A stretch of 64,000 bases of DNA. It comes from Kibdelosporangium banguiense (GTDB lineage Bacteria; Actinomycetota; Actinomycetes; Mycobacteriales; Pseudonocardiaceae). The DNA lies in contig NZ_JAGINW010000001.1 of NCBI RefSeq assembly GCF_017876405.1, positions 1,811,203 through 1,875,202 of the forward strand. Reading direction: 5' to 3'. The notes under the pieces are model-generated. The model was given only the letters and a program-made list of their open reading frames with translations, had not been told where the DNA came from and ran no database searches. How positions within the stretch are numbered: the stretch's first letter is position 1; each line of letters starts with the position of its first letter. Below, one piece after another: positions 18,863 to 27,592 of the stretch. Position numbers and translations under genes: made by a program.

Positions 18863-19713
18863 CAGTGGCCCCCGAACTTCACGTCAAAGGCGTCCCGCAG
18901 CCCGTCCCCGATGAAATTGAAGGCACACACCGTCATCACGATCAGCAGGCCAGGCGGCAGAATCAGCCACCAGGCCCCATCGTGGGCGTATGTCAGGCCA
19001 TCTGAGAGCATTCCGCCCCAGTTCGCCGCGGGCGGTGGAATCCCCAGCCCCAGAAAGCTGACGTAGGCAACGAGCAGCACCGCGTCCGCGATCTGAAAGG
19101 TCGCGTTGACGATGACCGTGCCGATCGCGTTGGGAATGATGTGTTTCCCGATGGCCCGGACACTGCTGCCACCCATCAACCGCATCGACTCGACATAAGC
19201 CCTGCCCCTGAGCGCCACCGACTCCGCCCGCATCAACCTCGCCGGTACAAGCCACGACACCAGACCGATCACCAGAATAAGCATCGGCACACTCGGCGTC
19301 GTGATCGCAGCCGCGACCACAAGCAGGAACAACGCGGGAATCGCGATCCCAGCGTCGACAATGCGCATCATCACCGCATCGACCCAGCCGCCCGCGTAAC
19401 CCGCCACCGCACCCCACAACATGCCGATGACAGTCGCGAGAATGCCTGCGGCCAGCCCGATCACCAACGACGTCTGCCCAGCCAGCATCAACCTGCCAAG
19501 CAGGTCATAACCGAGATCATCAGTTCCCAGCGGATGACCGTTCACTCCCGGCGCGAGCCGACCGTCCTGCAGGGTCGTAAGTACCTGCTCCGTCTTGTAG
19601 AAAAGCGGCCCCACAAAACAGAACAGCACAAGCAGCACCAGCAGGCCAAACCCGACAAACGCAAGCTTGTTGCGCAAGAACCGCTTCAGCCTGCGCGTGT
19701 TCGGCCCGCTCAC
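18862..19713 (-). CDS. Peptide ABC transporter permease, DppC type
   Basis: 283 residues, about six membrane helices. The N-terminal LKRFLRNKLAFVGFGLLVLL region is typical of DppC/OppC. PLGTDDLGYDLLGRLMLAGQTSL and the EAA loop around SMRLMGGSSVRAIGKHIIPN are visible. It overlaps the DppB-type gene upstream by 4 bp and the ATPase downstream by 1. Confidence 0.92.
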   Translation of the reverse strand: MSGPNTRRLKRFLRNKLAFVGFGLLVLLVLFCFVGPLFYKTEQVLTTLQDGRLAPGVNGHPLGTDDLGYDLLGRLMLAGQTSLVIGLAAGILATVIGMLWGAVAGYAGGWVDAVMMRIVDAGIAIPALFLLVVAAAITTPSVPMLILVIGLVSWLVPARLMRAESVALRGRAYVESMRLMGGSSVRAIGKHIIPNAIGTVIVNATFQIADAVLLVAYVSFLGLGIPPPAANWGGMLSDGLTYAHDGAWWLILPPGLLIVMTVCAFNFIGDGLRDAFDVKFGGH

Positions 19714-20663
19714 GTCTTCACCCGCCGCGTCCGAGGATCGATCAACGCCTGCGTGACATCCGCCAGCAGACTCCCGACGACAGTGGCGACCGAGACAATC
19801 AGCACAACACCAAGGAGAACAGGAAAATCACTCGTCTGAGCAGCATTCCAGAACAGCAACCCCATCCCCGGATAGTTGAACAGCTTCTCGGTGACAAGGG
19901 CCCCACCGAACATGACCGGCAGGTAGTACCCCAGCATCGCGACAACGGAAGTGAGCGAGTTCTTCAACACATGCCGCGCAAGAATCCTCCGCTCAGAAGC
20001 CCCTTTGGCCCGCGCAGTCCGCACATAGTCCTCATCCAGATTGTCCACAACAGACGACCGAAGATAACGACTGAACACAGCCAGCACAGCAGCAGTCCCC
20101 GTCAGCACCGGAAGCACAAGCGCCTTCGAATCCGCGAAGATCCCCGCGACGGTGTCAGCCTGCGGAGCCTGAACCGGAAACCACCCAGTCCCAATCCCGA
20201 ACACGATAAGGAGAACGAACCCCACCAAGAACACCGGCGTGGAGTAAAGCAGAAGCGTCACAGCACTCAACGCGTAGTCCGTCGGCCGGTTCCGCTTGAC
20301 CGCCTGCCAAACTCCCAACGGAACCGCGACAACCAAAGCAACCAACGTCGACAACCCCGTTAGCACAAGCGTCTTCGGCAACCTGGCCGCAACCAGATCC
20401 CCGACCCGCTGGTTCAACTGATACGACTCCCCCAGATCCCCACCCAGCAACCGCGCAAGATAGTGGAAGTATTGAACAGGCAACGGCTGATCAAGCCCCT
20501 GCGCCTGCTCAAAAGCCCGAACCTGCTCCTCAGTGGCCTGCACGCCCAGGATCCCCTTCGCCGGCCCACCCGGAATCTGCTGCAGCAAAAAGAAAACAAC
20601 AATGGTGACCACCCAAACCACCACAACCGCCTGCAACACCCGCCACACCAAGTACCTACCCAC
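19710..20663 (-). CDS. Peptide ABC transporter permease, DppB type
   Basis: About 317 residues from GTG 20663 (VGRYLVWRVLQAVVVVWVV). It has six helices, the IPGGPAKG and GLDQPLPVQYFHYLARLLGGDLG loop typical of DppB, and the EAA region DYVRTARAKGASERRIL. Other GTG starts (about 20684-20690) are possible and have a G-rich upstream stretch. The stop is 4 bp inside dppC. Confidence 0.9.
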   Translation of the reverse strand: MGRYLVWRVLQAVVVVWVVTIVVFFLLQQIPGGPAKGILGVQATEEQVRAFEQAQGLDQPLPVQYFHYLARLLGGDLGESYQLNQRVGDLVAARLPKTLVLTGLSTLVALVVAVPLGVWQAVKRNRPTDYALSAVTLLLYSTPVFLVGFVLLIVFGIGTGWFPVQAPQADTVAGIFADSKALVLPVLTGTAAVLAVFSRYLRSSVVDNLDEDYVRTARAKGASERRILARHVLKNSLTSVVAMLGYYLPVMFGGALVTEKLFNYPGMGLLFWNAAQTSDFPVLLGVVLIVSVATVVGSLLADVTQALIDPRTRRVKT

Positions 20664-20793
20664 CGCAAACCCCAACCACGAGCCCACCACTACCCCACCC
20701 GAGTGAACCCCGAACGAACGGCCCACTCGCACCGGCTCCCCCCGCAAAACCGCCCCTCGCCCCTTTTCCACCCACTAGAATTGAAGCCGGGGC

Positions 20794-20822
20794 GGCCCCA
20801 CCCCCTTTGGGAGGGTGGGGGC
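20794..20822 (-). terminator. GC hairpin between binding-protein and permease genes
   Basis: GCCCCACCC (from 20795) can pair with GGGTGGGGGC (20813-20822), with one bulge, across CCTTTGGGA. It lies in the 216-bp gap after the solute-binding-protein gene. Such intercistronic hairpins commonly raise binding-protein mRNA over permease mRNA; that role is inferred. Confidence 0.45.
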
Positions 20823-20879
20823 TGCTTGGGGGCTGTTGGGTGGGGGGCGTTTGCTTGGGGTTTCCGGTCTTGGCTGGGG

Positions 20880-22649
20880 TCATGAGACGGTCCAGCGTTG
20901 GGGTTGCATGGCGGCCAGTGGGTCCTGGTTGCCGATGTTGACGTTTTTCTTTATCGCGGAGATTTGGTAGACGGGGTTGGGGAGCCAGATGACTGGGAGG
21001 TCTTTGGCCAGGAAGTCGCTGTAGGACTTCATTGAGTCGTGGTCGGCGGTCGAGGTGGAGGCGGCTATGAGCTCGTCGGCTTTGGGGTCGGTGTAGCTGC
21101 CCAGGTTGGAGGTGGCGCCGGTGCCGAAGATCCGTTCGCCACTGGGGTAGGCCTCGAAGTACCAGCTGCCCTGAGTGCCGAAGAAGGAGAGCTGCCAGCT
21201 GCATTCGGGTTGGGCCGGCTGGCAGGCCTTGCTGTTGCCGAGGACCGTGTTGAGTGGGGCTTGCTTGAGTTCGAGGGCGACGCCGATCTTCGACAGCGAC
21301 GACTTCAGCTCTGCCATCATGTTGTCGGTTTCTTTGGAGCCGCTTTCGGCGAGCAGGGTCAGGCGCAGGGGCGTGCCGGAGGCGATGCCTGGGCCGCAGA
21401 GGGCGGGGTTCGTGCATGTCGCGACGCCGTCGCCGCCGATGGTCCAGCCGTGTGACTCGAGTAGTTGCTTGCTTTTGGCTATGTCGAATGGGTACGGGTT
21501 GTTCTTCTGGGTGTCGGAGATGTACGGCGAGGACGGGTCCTGGGGAACGGGGCCGTAGCCTGCGACCGCCATGTCGCGCCAGATGTTCTTGACGATCGAG
21601 TCCTGGTCGACGGCGTGCTGGATCGCCTGCCGGACGTAGAGCTGTTTGAAGATCGCGCCTGCCTGCGGGTTGTTGAAGTTGTAGGGGATGTAGGTGATCG
21701 CCCAGCCTTTCCACGGCTGGACCTGGTAGCCCTTGGACTCCAGCGACGAGCGCGAGTTCAGGTTCGCCGAGGCGATGTAGCCGTAGTCCACGCCGCCTGT
21801 CTGCAGCACGTTGAATTCGGCGTCCGCGCTGGTGAACGGCTTGAACGAGATCTTCTCCAGTGATGAGACGTCCTCGCCGGTGTACTTCGGGTTCTTGACC
21901 AGCGTCACCTGGCCGCCGGTTGTGAACTCCTGCACGGAGTACGGCCCGTTGCCGGCTTTCCACAGTGGATTGCTCTGGTAGGTCGGCAGGTCTTTCGCCT
22001 GGGCGACAAGGAAGTCGAACACCTGCTGGGCGCCGGCTTCGGTCCGGTCGTGGTCGCCGATGGGCCCGTCGGCCGAGACCTTGTCCCAGGCTTTCTGCGG
22101 CATGGGCCTGACATTGATGAGTTGGTTCGCGGTGAACCAGTCGGGGCTGTACGGCTTGTCGAGCACGAACTGGAAGGTCTTGTCGTCGACCGCTTTGAAC
22201 TCGGTGATGTTGTCCGGCAGACGGCCTTTCGAGTAGCCGCCCCACTTGGTCTTGTTGAACCTGACCAGGTTGTACCAGAACTCAACGTCTCTTGTGGTCA
22301 GTTTGGAGCCGTCTGCCCAGGTCAGGTCTTTCAACGTGACTGTGACTGTCTTGCCGTCGGGGCTGTACTGCGGCTGCTGCGCGGCGCCGGCCTTGAGGTC
22401 GAGCGCGACTGTGCCGGAGGTGCCGTTGTAGGTGTAGAGCGGCACGAACAACAGCTTGTAGATCGACGAGTTGTACGACGCGAGGTACCCGGGGATCCCC
22501 AGCGGCATGATCCAGTTCGGGGTCGCGTTGGGCGGCAACGCAAACGTCACGCTGCCGGGCTGAGCGGACGGTCCTGTGCCGGATTCACTGCTACAGCCCG
22601 CCGCGAGCAGTGCCGCGGCGACACCGGCGATCAGGAAACGGCGGGACAT
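20880..22649 (-). CDS. Peptide ABC transporter solute-binding lipoprotein (SBP family 5)
   Basis: 589 residues from ATG 22649, with GGGGAGG upstream. The lipoprotein signal is FLIAGVAAALLAAGCSS, Cys anchored outside the membrane. YSPDGKTVTVTLKDLTWADG is a family-5 signature. It captures the transported ligand and hands it to the two permeases encoded downstream. It is divergent from a ROK-type repressor. Confidence 0.94.
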   Translation of the reverse strand: MSRRFLIAGVAAALLAAGCSSESGTGPSAQPGSVTFALPPNATPNWIMPLGIPGYLASYNSSIYKLLFVPLYTYNGTSGTVALDLKAGAAQQPQYSPDGKTVTVTLKDLTWADGSKLTTRDVEFWYNLVRFNKTKWGGYSKGRLPDNITEFKAVDDKTFQFVLDKPYSPDWFTANQLINVRPMPQKAWDKVSADGPIGDHDRTEAGAQQVFDFLVAQAKDLPTYQSNPLWKAGNGPYSVQEFTTGGQVTLVKNPKYTGEDVSSLEKISFKPFTSADAEFNVLQTGGVDYGYIASANLNSRSSLESKGYQVQPWKGWAITYIPYNFNNPQAGAIFKQLYVRQAIQHAVDQDSIVKNIWRDMAVAGYGPVPQDPSSPYISDTQKNNPYPFDIAKSKQLLESHGWTIGGDGVATCTNPALCGPGIASGTPLRLTLLAESGSKETDNMMAELKSSLSKIGVALELKQAPLNTVLGNSKACQPAQPECSWQLSFFGTQGSWYFEAYPSGERIFGTGATSNLGSYTDPKADELIAASTSTADHDSMKSYSDFLAKDLPVIWLPNPVYQISAIKKNVNIGNQDPLAAMQPQRWTVS

Positions 22650-22764
22650 CGCGCCTCCCCGGGGTCGGGTGTGTGATTTTCCGGACGGTAATCCCATCGG
22701 CGAACCAAAAACAAGACCTCTCGTCGTAAGTTCCGGATTGAGGTAGTGTTTCCGAAGTTACTTG

Positions 22765-22778
22765 GTTCGTTTTCGAAC
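22765..22778. promoter_or_regulatory. Candidate operator of the ROK repressor
   Basis: GTTCG-tttt-CGAAC is a perfect dyad in the 142-bp gap between the divergent binding-protein and repressor genes. It lies 13 bp before the TTG start. ROK/NagC regulators bind AT-centred dyads of this kind, so it may control both directions. Confidence 0.5.
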
Positions 22779-22791
22779 AAAGGGAGCGGAG

Positions 22792-23904
22792 TTGCCGCAA
22801 CCGCCGACCGCCGAGATCCTTCGGCTCGTCTCGACCGGCGAGGCCTCGTCACGGACCGACCTCGCGCGCCTGCTCGGGCTTGCCCGATCGACGGTGTCGC
22901 TACGCGTCCAGGAGCTCATCGACGCAGGTCTGCTGACCGAGACAGGCGAAGGACCGTCCCGCGGCGGCAGGCGACCGCGGGTTCTGCGACCGGCCGGTGG
23001 CGGTTATGTCGTTGGCGCGGATATCGGTGCGCGACACGTTCGGCTGGCGGCGTATGACCTATCGGGCGAACGTCTGCATATCACCGAGCATGGACTCGAC
23101 ATTTCCGAAGGCCCGGAGCCCTGCCTGGCAAATCTGCTCACGGCCATTTCGGAAATCAAGGAAACCTTGGCCGCACAGCAATTCCTCGGGCTCGGCGTCG
23201 GTTTGCCGGGGCCGGTCAACTTCCCGGACGGCCGGGTCGAGCGGCCCGCCAGGATGCCCGGCTGGCACGGGTTCGAAGCGCGCGATTGGCTGGCCGGACA
23301 TCTCCAGGTTCCGGTCGCGGTCGACAATGACGCGAATGTCGTGGCGCTCGGCGAGTTCCACACTCGCAGTCGCGGCCCGGAGCATCTGGTCGTCGTGAAA
23401 GCAGGAACCGGTGTCGGCTGTGGAGTGATCGCCGCGGGTGCCGTTCATCGTGGCGCCAACGGGGTTTCCGGTGACGTGAGCCATGTCCGGGTTCAAGCAG
23501 CGGGCGATACGCCTTGTGCGTGCGGAAATACCGGTTGCCTTGAAACAATCGCAAGTGGTGCGGCGCTCGTGAAAAGCCTGGGCGCAACGGATACCGCACA
23601 TTTGGTAGAACTCGCCAACAATGCCGAACCGCATGCGACCGCGGCGGTCAGACGAGCCGGCGGACACCTCGGCGAAGTACTGTCCACTGTGGTCAACTTC
23701 TTCAATCCGCACGCGGTCCTGCTGACCGGCAGGCTGGCGTCGATCGAGCCGTTTGTCGCGGCTGTTCGCGGCGCGTTGTACGAACGCTGCCTGCCGATGG
23801 CGACGCAGAATCTCGAAGTGGCCGTCGCCCAGGCGGGCGCCGACGCCGGCCCGCTGGGTGCCGGAATGCTGGCACTGCAGCAAGTTCACCGCAGAAAGGA
23901 TTGA
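22792..23904 (+). CDS. ROK-family transcriptional regulator
   Basis: 370 residues, probably from TTG 22792 (GGGAGCGGAG just upstream). An N-terminal helix-turn-helix (SRTDLARLLGLARSTVSLRVQ) is joined to a ROK domain. The ROK part keeps DNDANVVALGE and the zinc motif CACGNTGCLE but has DIGARH in place of DIGGT, so kinase activity is doubtful. It likely senses a sugar or peptide derivative and represses the divergent importer. It is 3 bp from the M81 gene, so the two are co-transcribed. Confidence 0.88.
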   Translation: MPQPPTAEILRLVSTGEASSRTDLARLLGLARSTVSLRVQELIDAGLLTETGEGPSRGGRRPRVLRPAGGGYVVGADIGARHVRLAAYDLSGERLHITEHGLDISEGPEPCLANLLTAISEIKETLAAQQFLGLGVGLPGPVNFPDGRVERPARMPGWHGFEARDWLAGHLQVPVAVDNDANVVALGEFHTRSRGPEHLVVVKAGTGVGCGVIAAGAVHRGANGVSGDVSHVRVQAAGDTPCACGNTGCLETIASGAALVKSLGATDTAHLVELANNAEPHATAAVRRAGGHLGEVLSTVVNFFNPHAVLLTGRLASIEPFVAAVRGALYERCLPMATQNLEVAVAQAGADAGPLGAGMLALQQVHRRKD

Positions 23905-23907
23905 CGA

Positions 23908-25317
23908 GTGCGTATCGGGATCGCCGGGATCGCCATCGAGAGCAGCACTTTCTCGCCGCACCGCACCGGGCTGGCGGACTTCCGCGTGACCAGGGGCGAC
24001 GATCTGCTCGCCCGGTACGCGTGGACCCAGGACACGACCGTGGAGTGGGTTCCCTTGCTGCATGCGGTTTCCCTGCCTGGCGGGGCCGTGCTCACCGAGG
24101 TTTACGAGCAGCTCAAAAGCGAGATCTTGGAGCGGATCGCCGAGTCCTCACTCGATGGTCTGCTGCTGGATATTCACGGCGCGATGAGCGTGGTCGGAAT
24201 GCTCGACGCCGAAGCCGATCTCGCGGCAGCGGTACGAAACGCGGTCGGCCCGAATGTGATGATCTCGGCCGCGATGGATCTGCACGGCAATGTGTCCCGT
24301 GATTTCGTGCAGCACTTGGACCTCGTCACGTGTTACCGCATGGCTCCGCATGAAGACGCCTGGGAGACAAAGAAGCGAGCTGCCCGCAATCTGGTGAGAC
24401 AACTCCAGAAAGGCGAGAAGCCGCACTTGGCGTGGGTTCAGATCCCAGTCCTGCTGCCCGGCGAGAAGACCAGCACCCGCATCGAACCGGCGCGCAGCCT
24501 GTACGGCCAGATCGAGAAGATCGAAGCCATGGACGGGATTCTGGACGCCTCGATCTGGGTCGGCTACGCCTGGGCAGACGAACCCCGCTGCCAGGCTGCG
24601 GTTGTCGTAACGGGCGATGACGCGGAAGTGGTGCAGGCCCAGGCGACCAGACTGGCCAATGACTACTGGCGGGTGCGCGGGGATTTCGAGTTCGTAGCCC
24701 CGGCCGGGAGCCTTGACCACTGTATTCGTGAAGGCCTGGCCAGCGGGGTGAAGCCGTTCTTCATCAGTGACTCCGGCGACAATCCGACAGCCGGTGGCGC
24801 CGGGGACGTCTCCTGGACACTACGCGTGCTGCGTGCCTACAAGTCCAGGAAAATCATCTACGCGTCCATTGTGGATCCGCAGGCCGTTGCCATCGCACGC
24901 GACAAAAGCGAAGTCGAGCTGAGCGTCGGCGGCAAGATCGACTCCGGGCCCTCCGGGCCCGTGCCGATCACCGGGACTGTCCACAAGGTTCACCAGGACC
25001 CGGTCGGCGGGACGATCGTGGTGGTGCGCACCGGCGGCCTGCACGTGATCATCACCGAGCGCCGCAAGCCGTATCACCTGGTCGGGGACTTCACGGATCT
25101 CGACCTGGATCCCGCCGAGATGGACCTCACGGTGGTCAAGATCGGTTACCTGGAGCCGGAGCTCTACAACCTGGCCAAGGGCTGGCTGCTGGCACTGACT
25201 CCAGGTGGGGTGGACCAGGATCTGCTCCGGCTGGGGCACAGCCGGATCGAACGGCCGCTCTACCCGTTCGACCCGGACATGCCCACGCCTGACCTGACCG
25301 CGGCCCTCCTGCGGTAA
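23908..25317 (+). CDS. M81-family metallopeptidase (MlrC/microcystinase C-like)
   Basis: 469 residues. MlrC proteins are cytoplasmic zinc hydrolases of short linear peptides; most homologues have unknown substrates. Family landmarks are the N-terminal GIAIESSTFSP, LDIHGAMSV, AAMDLHGNVS, YRMAPHEDAWET, SDSGDNPTAGGAGD and the C-terminal SHRIERPLYPFD-type end (here HSRIERPLYPFD). Its position with a peptide importer and repressor suggests it processes the imported ligand. Confidence 0.9.
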   Translation: MRIGIAGIAIESSTFSPHRTGLADFRVTRGDDLLARYAWTQDTTVEWVPLLHAVSLPGGAVLTEVYEQLKSEILERIAESSLDGLLLDIHGAMSVVGMLDAEADLAAAVRNAVGPNVMISAAMDLHGNVSRDFVQHLDLVTCYRMAPHEDAWETKKRAARNLVRQLQKGEKPHLAWVQIPVLLPGEKTSTRIEPARSLYGQIEKIEAMDGILDASIWVGYAWADEPRCQAAVVVTGDDAEVVQAQATRLANDYWRVRGDFEFVAPAGSLDHCIREGLASGVKPFFISDSGDNPTAGGAGDVSWTLRVLRAYKSRKIIYASIVDPQAVAIARDKSEVELSVGGKIDSGPSGPVPITGTVHKVHQDPVGGTIVVVRTGGLHVIITERRKPYHLVGDFTDLDLDPAEMDLTVVKIGYLEPELYNLAKGWLLALTPGGVDQDLLRLGHSRIERPLYPFDPDMPTPDLTAALLR

Positions 25318-25320
25318 CAG

Positions 25321-26583
25321 CTAGTTCCAGCCCGGCATCGGGTAGCCGGCGAGCAGTTCCTTGACCTCGCCCGCGATTCGCTCGATCGTGGCCTCGTCGT
25401 CGTTGTTGGCGGCCTGGACCGTCTGGTCGATCCACTCCGCGACCTTCGGCATCTGCTCGGTGCCCAGGCCGCGCGTGGTGATCGCGGCCGTGCCCAGCCG
25501 CAGGCCGGACGGGTCGAACGGCTTGCGCGGGTCGAACGGAACCGTGTTGTAGTTCAGCTCGATCCCGGCCCGGTCCAACGCCTTCGCGGCGGGCTTGCCC
25601 GCGATGCCCTTGTTGGTCAGATCGATCAGGATCAGGTGGTTGTCCGTACCGCCGGACACCAGGTCGAAGCCGCGCTCGGTCAGGGCGGCGGCCAGCGCCT
25701 GGGCGTTGGCGACGATGCCGTGCGCGTACTCGCCGAACGAGGGCTTGCTCGCCTCACCCAGCGCGACCGCGATCGCGGCGGTCGTGTGGTTGTGCGGACC
25801 ACCCTGCAGGCCTGGGAAAACAGCCTTGTCGATGGCCTTGGCATGCTCTTCGGTCGACATCAGCATGGCGCCACGGGGGCCACGCAGCGTCTTGTGTGTG
25901 GTGGTCGAGATGACCGCGGCGTGCCCGACGGGCGACGGATGCGCGCCACCGGCGACCAGGCCGGCGATGTGCGCGATGTCGGCCACCAGCACGGCGCCGA
26001 CTTCCTGGGCGATCTCGGCGAAGGCCGGGAAGTCGATGGTGCGCGGAATGGCCGTGCCACCACAGAAGATCAGCTTCGGGCGTTCGGCCAACGCGAGCTC
26101 ACGGACCTCGTCGAGGTCGATGCGGCCGGTGTCCTTGCGGACGCCGTAAGCCACGCTGCGGAACCACTTGCCGGTCGCGGAGACGCTCCAGCCGTGGGTC
26201 AGGTGGCCGCCGGCCGGCAGCGCCATGCCCATGACGGTCTCGCCTGGCTGCAGGAACGCCAGATAGACGGCCAGGTTGGCGGGCGAGCCGGAGTACGGCT
26301 GCACGTTGGCGTGTTCCACACCGAACACGGACTTGGCGCGCTCGATCGCCAGCGTCTCGATCGGGTCGACCAGCTGCTGGCCTTCGTAGTAGCGCTTGCC
26401 GGCGTACCCCTCGGAGTACTTGTTCGTCAGAACCGTGCCGGTGGCCTCGAGGACCGCGGTCGACACGTAGTTCTCCGACGCGATGAGCCGGATCTTCTCG
26501 TACTGGCGCTTGGCTTCGGCCTCCACCAGACCCGCGATCTCTGGGTCGGCGGCGGCGAGCTCGGTAATCGCGGGCTGATGCAC
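25321..26583 (-). CDS. glyA: Serine hydroxymethyltransferase
   Basis: 420 residues from GTG 26583. It interconverts serine and glycine with tetrahydrofolate, using PLP; the Schiff-base Lys is in STTTHKTLRGPRG. IRLIASENYVS, YSEGYAGKRYYEGQQ, HANVQPYSGSPAN and DNHLILIDL are typical. Its stop lies 3 bp from the convergent M81 stop. It shares the folate pool with the fol operon 20 kb away. Confidence 0.95.
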   Translation of the reverse strand: MHQPAITELAAADPEIAGLVEAEAKRQYEKIRLIASENYVSTAVLEATGTVLTNKYSEGYAGKRYYEGQQLVDPIETLAIERAKSVFGVEHANVQPYSGSPANLAVYLAFLQPGETVMGMALPAGGHLTHGWSVSATGKWFRSVAYGVRKDTGRIDLDEVRELALAERPKLIFCGGTAIPRTIDFPAFAEIAQEVGAVLVADIAHIAGLVAGGAHPSPVGHAAVISTTTHKTLRGPRGAMLMSTEEHAKAIDKAVFPGLQGGPHNHTTAAIAVALGEASKPSFGEYAHGIVANAQALAAALTERGFDLVSGGTDNHLILIDLTNKGIAGKPAAKALDRAGIELNYNTVPFDPRKPFDPSGLRLGTAAITTRGLGTEQMPKVAEWIDQTVQAANNDDEATIERIAGEVKELLAGYPMPGWN

Positions 26584-26654
26584 GGTGGACGATCCTAGTC
26601 GCGTCCAAGCGCGTAGGACTGGCACAGATGTTACTGGTGAGTAATATAGCTGCC

Positions 26655-27104
26655 ATGGACTACAGCAAGGTCGGCGAAACCATGAAGAGCACAGTCCCTT
26701 GGGTGGGTACCGCGGGGATCGACTTCAAGGAGATCACCGCGACCCGTGCGGTCGCCGTGCTGCCGGACGTTGAAGCCCAGCGCAATCACGTCGGCGGCCC
26801 GCACGCCGCGGTCACGTTCGGCCTGGCCGAGACCGCCTCCGGCGCGATTCTGCTGGCCGCCTTCGCCGCGCAGCTCGCCCGCGCGACCCCGCTGGTGGCC
26901 AGGTCGGCGATCGAGTACAAGAAGCTCGCCGTCGGCGACCTGACGGCCGAGGCTGTGCTCGGCCGCCCGGCCGAAGAGGTCGTCGCGGAACTGGACGCAG
27001 GTCAGCGGCCCGAGTTCCCGGTCCACGTCACGGTCCGCAACGCCGAAGGCGTGACCACCGCCGAAGTGACCGTGACGTGGACGCTGCGTCCTAATCGGAC
27101 TTAA
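26655..27104 (+). CDS. DUF4442 hotdog-fold protein
   Basis: 149 residues from ATG 26655. The pattern NHVGGPHAAVTFGLAETASGAILL is the hotdog helix and loop of DUF4442/PaaI-like thioesterase relatives. The acyl substrate is unknown. It is divergent from glyA and overlaps the L11-like gene tail to tail by 4 bp. Confidence 0.8.
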   Translation: MDYSKVGETMKSTVPWVGTAGIDFKEITATRAVAVLPDVEAQRNHVGGPHAAVTFGLAETASGAILLAAFAAQLARATPLVARSAIEYKKLAVGDLTAEAVLGRPAEEVVAELDAGQRPEFPVHVTVRNAEGVTTAEVTVTWTLRPNRT

Positions 27105-27529
27105 TCAGATTTGACGTGTACACCCATCGACCGGGCGGTGCCCGCGATCGTGCGCATCGCCGCCTCGATGTCGGTCGTGTTCAGGTCGGGCAGCTTGCGG
27201 ACCGCGATGTCCCTGAGCTGGTCCCGGCTCAGGATCCCGGCGTTGTCGTGGCCCGGCCGGCTCGCGCCCTTCCCGCCGAGCGCCTTTTTGATCAGGAAGG
27301 ACGTCGGCGGGGTCTTCAGGCGCAGCTGGAAAGTCCGGTCCTCGAAGACCGTGATGACCACCGGGACGATCTCACCGCGCTGCGCGGCCGTCGCCGCGTC
27401 GTATTCCTTCTTGACCGCGACCAGGTTCACCCCGGTCTGGCCGAGCATCTTGCCCAGCTCGGCGACCGGAGCCTCGCCGGCGGCCAGTTCCATCGTGACC
27501 TGGTGGCTGCTTTTCTTCCTGGGTGGCAT
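27101..27529 (-). CDS. Divergent ribosomal protein L11 paralogue
   Basis: 142 residues, the normal L11 length. LGQTGVNLVAVKKEYDAATAAQRGEIVPVVITVFEDRTFQL and the C-terminal DLNTTDIEAAMRTIAGTARSMGV regions align with L11 end to end. The N-terminal Pro-rich loop, usually PPVGPALGQ and the thiostrepton contact, reads AELGKMLGQ here, so the conserved prolines are gone. It does not sit with secE-nusG-rplA, so the housekeeping rplK should be elsewhere. It may replace L11 under some condition or affect thiopeptide sensitivity; this is inference. Confidence 0.85.
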   Translation of the reverse strand: MPPRKKSSHQVTMELAAGEAPVAELGKMLGQTGVNLVAVKKEYDAATAAQRGEIVPVVITVFEDRTFQLRLKTPPTSFLIKKALGGKGASRPGHDNAGILSRDQLRDIAVRKLPDLNTTDIEAAMRTIAGTARSMGVHVKSD

Positions 27530-27590
27530 CGCTCGCCGTCCTTTCCTTGACGGCGAGCGACGCTAAAGTCTCTCGTTACCGGAGAGTCAA
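27530..27590 (-). promoter_or_regulatory. Promoter and start-codon hairpin of the L11 paralogue
   Basis: A perfect 11-bp stem (27530-27540 with 27549-27559; CGCTCGCCGTC and its complement) abuts the start codon. Its 8-nt loop reads AAGGAAAG on the coding strand, placing the ribosome site inside the loop. Upstream, TTGACT (27585-27590) and TTTAGC (27562-27567) are 17 bp apart, so the transcript would begin at the hairpin. Translational control is inferred. Confidence 0.6.
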
Positions 27591-27592
27591 AA

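Noticed and set aside
23059-24063. A 334-codon - strand open frame across the ROK regulator/M81 junction
   Set aside because: Both + strand genes have family motifs; the antisense frame has none.
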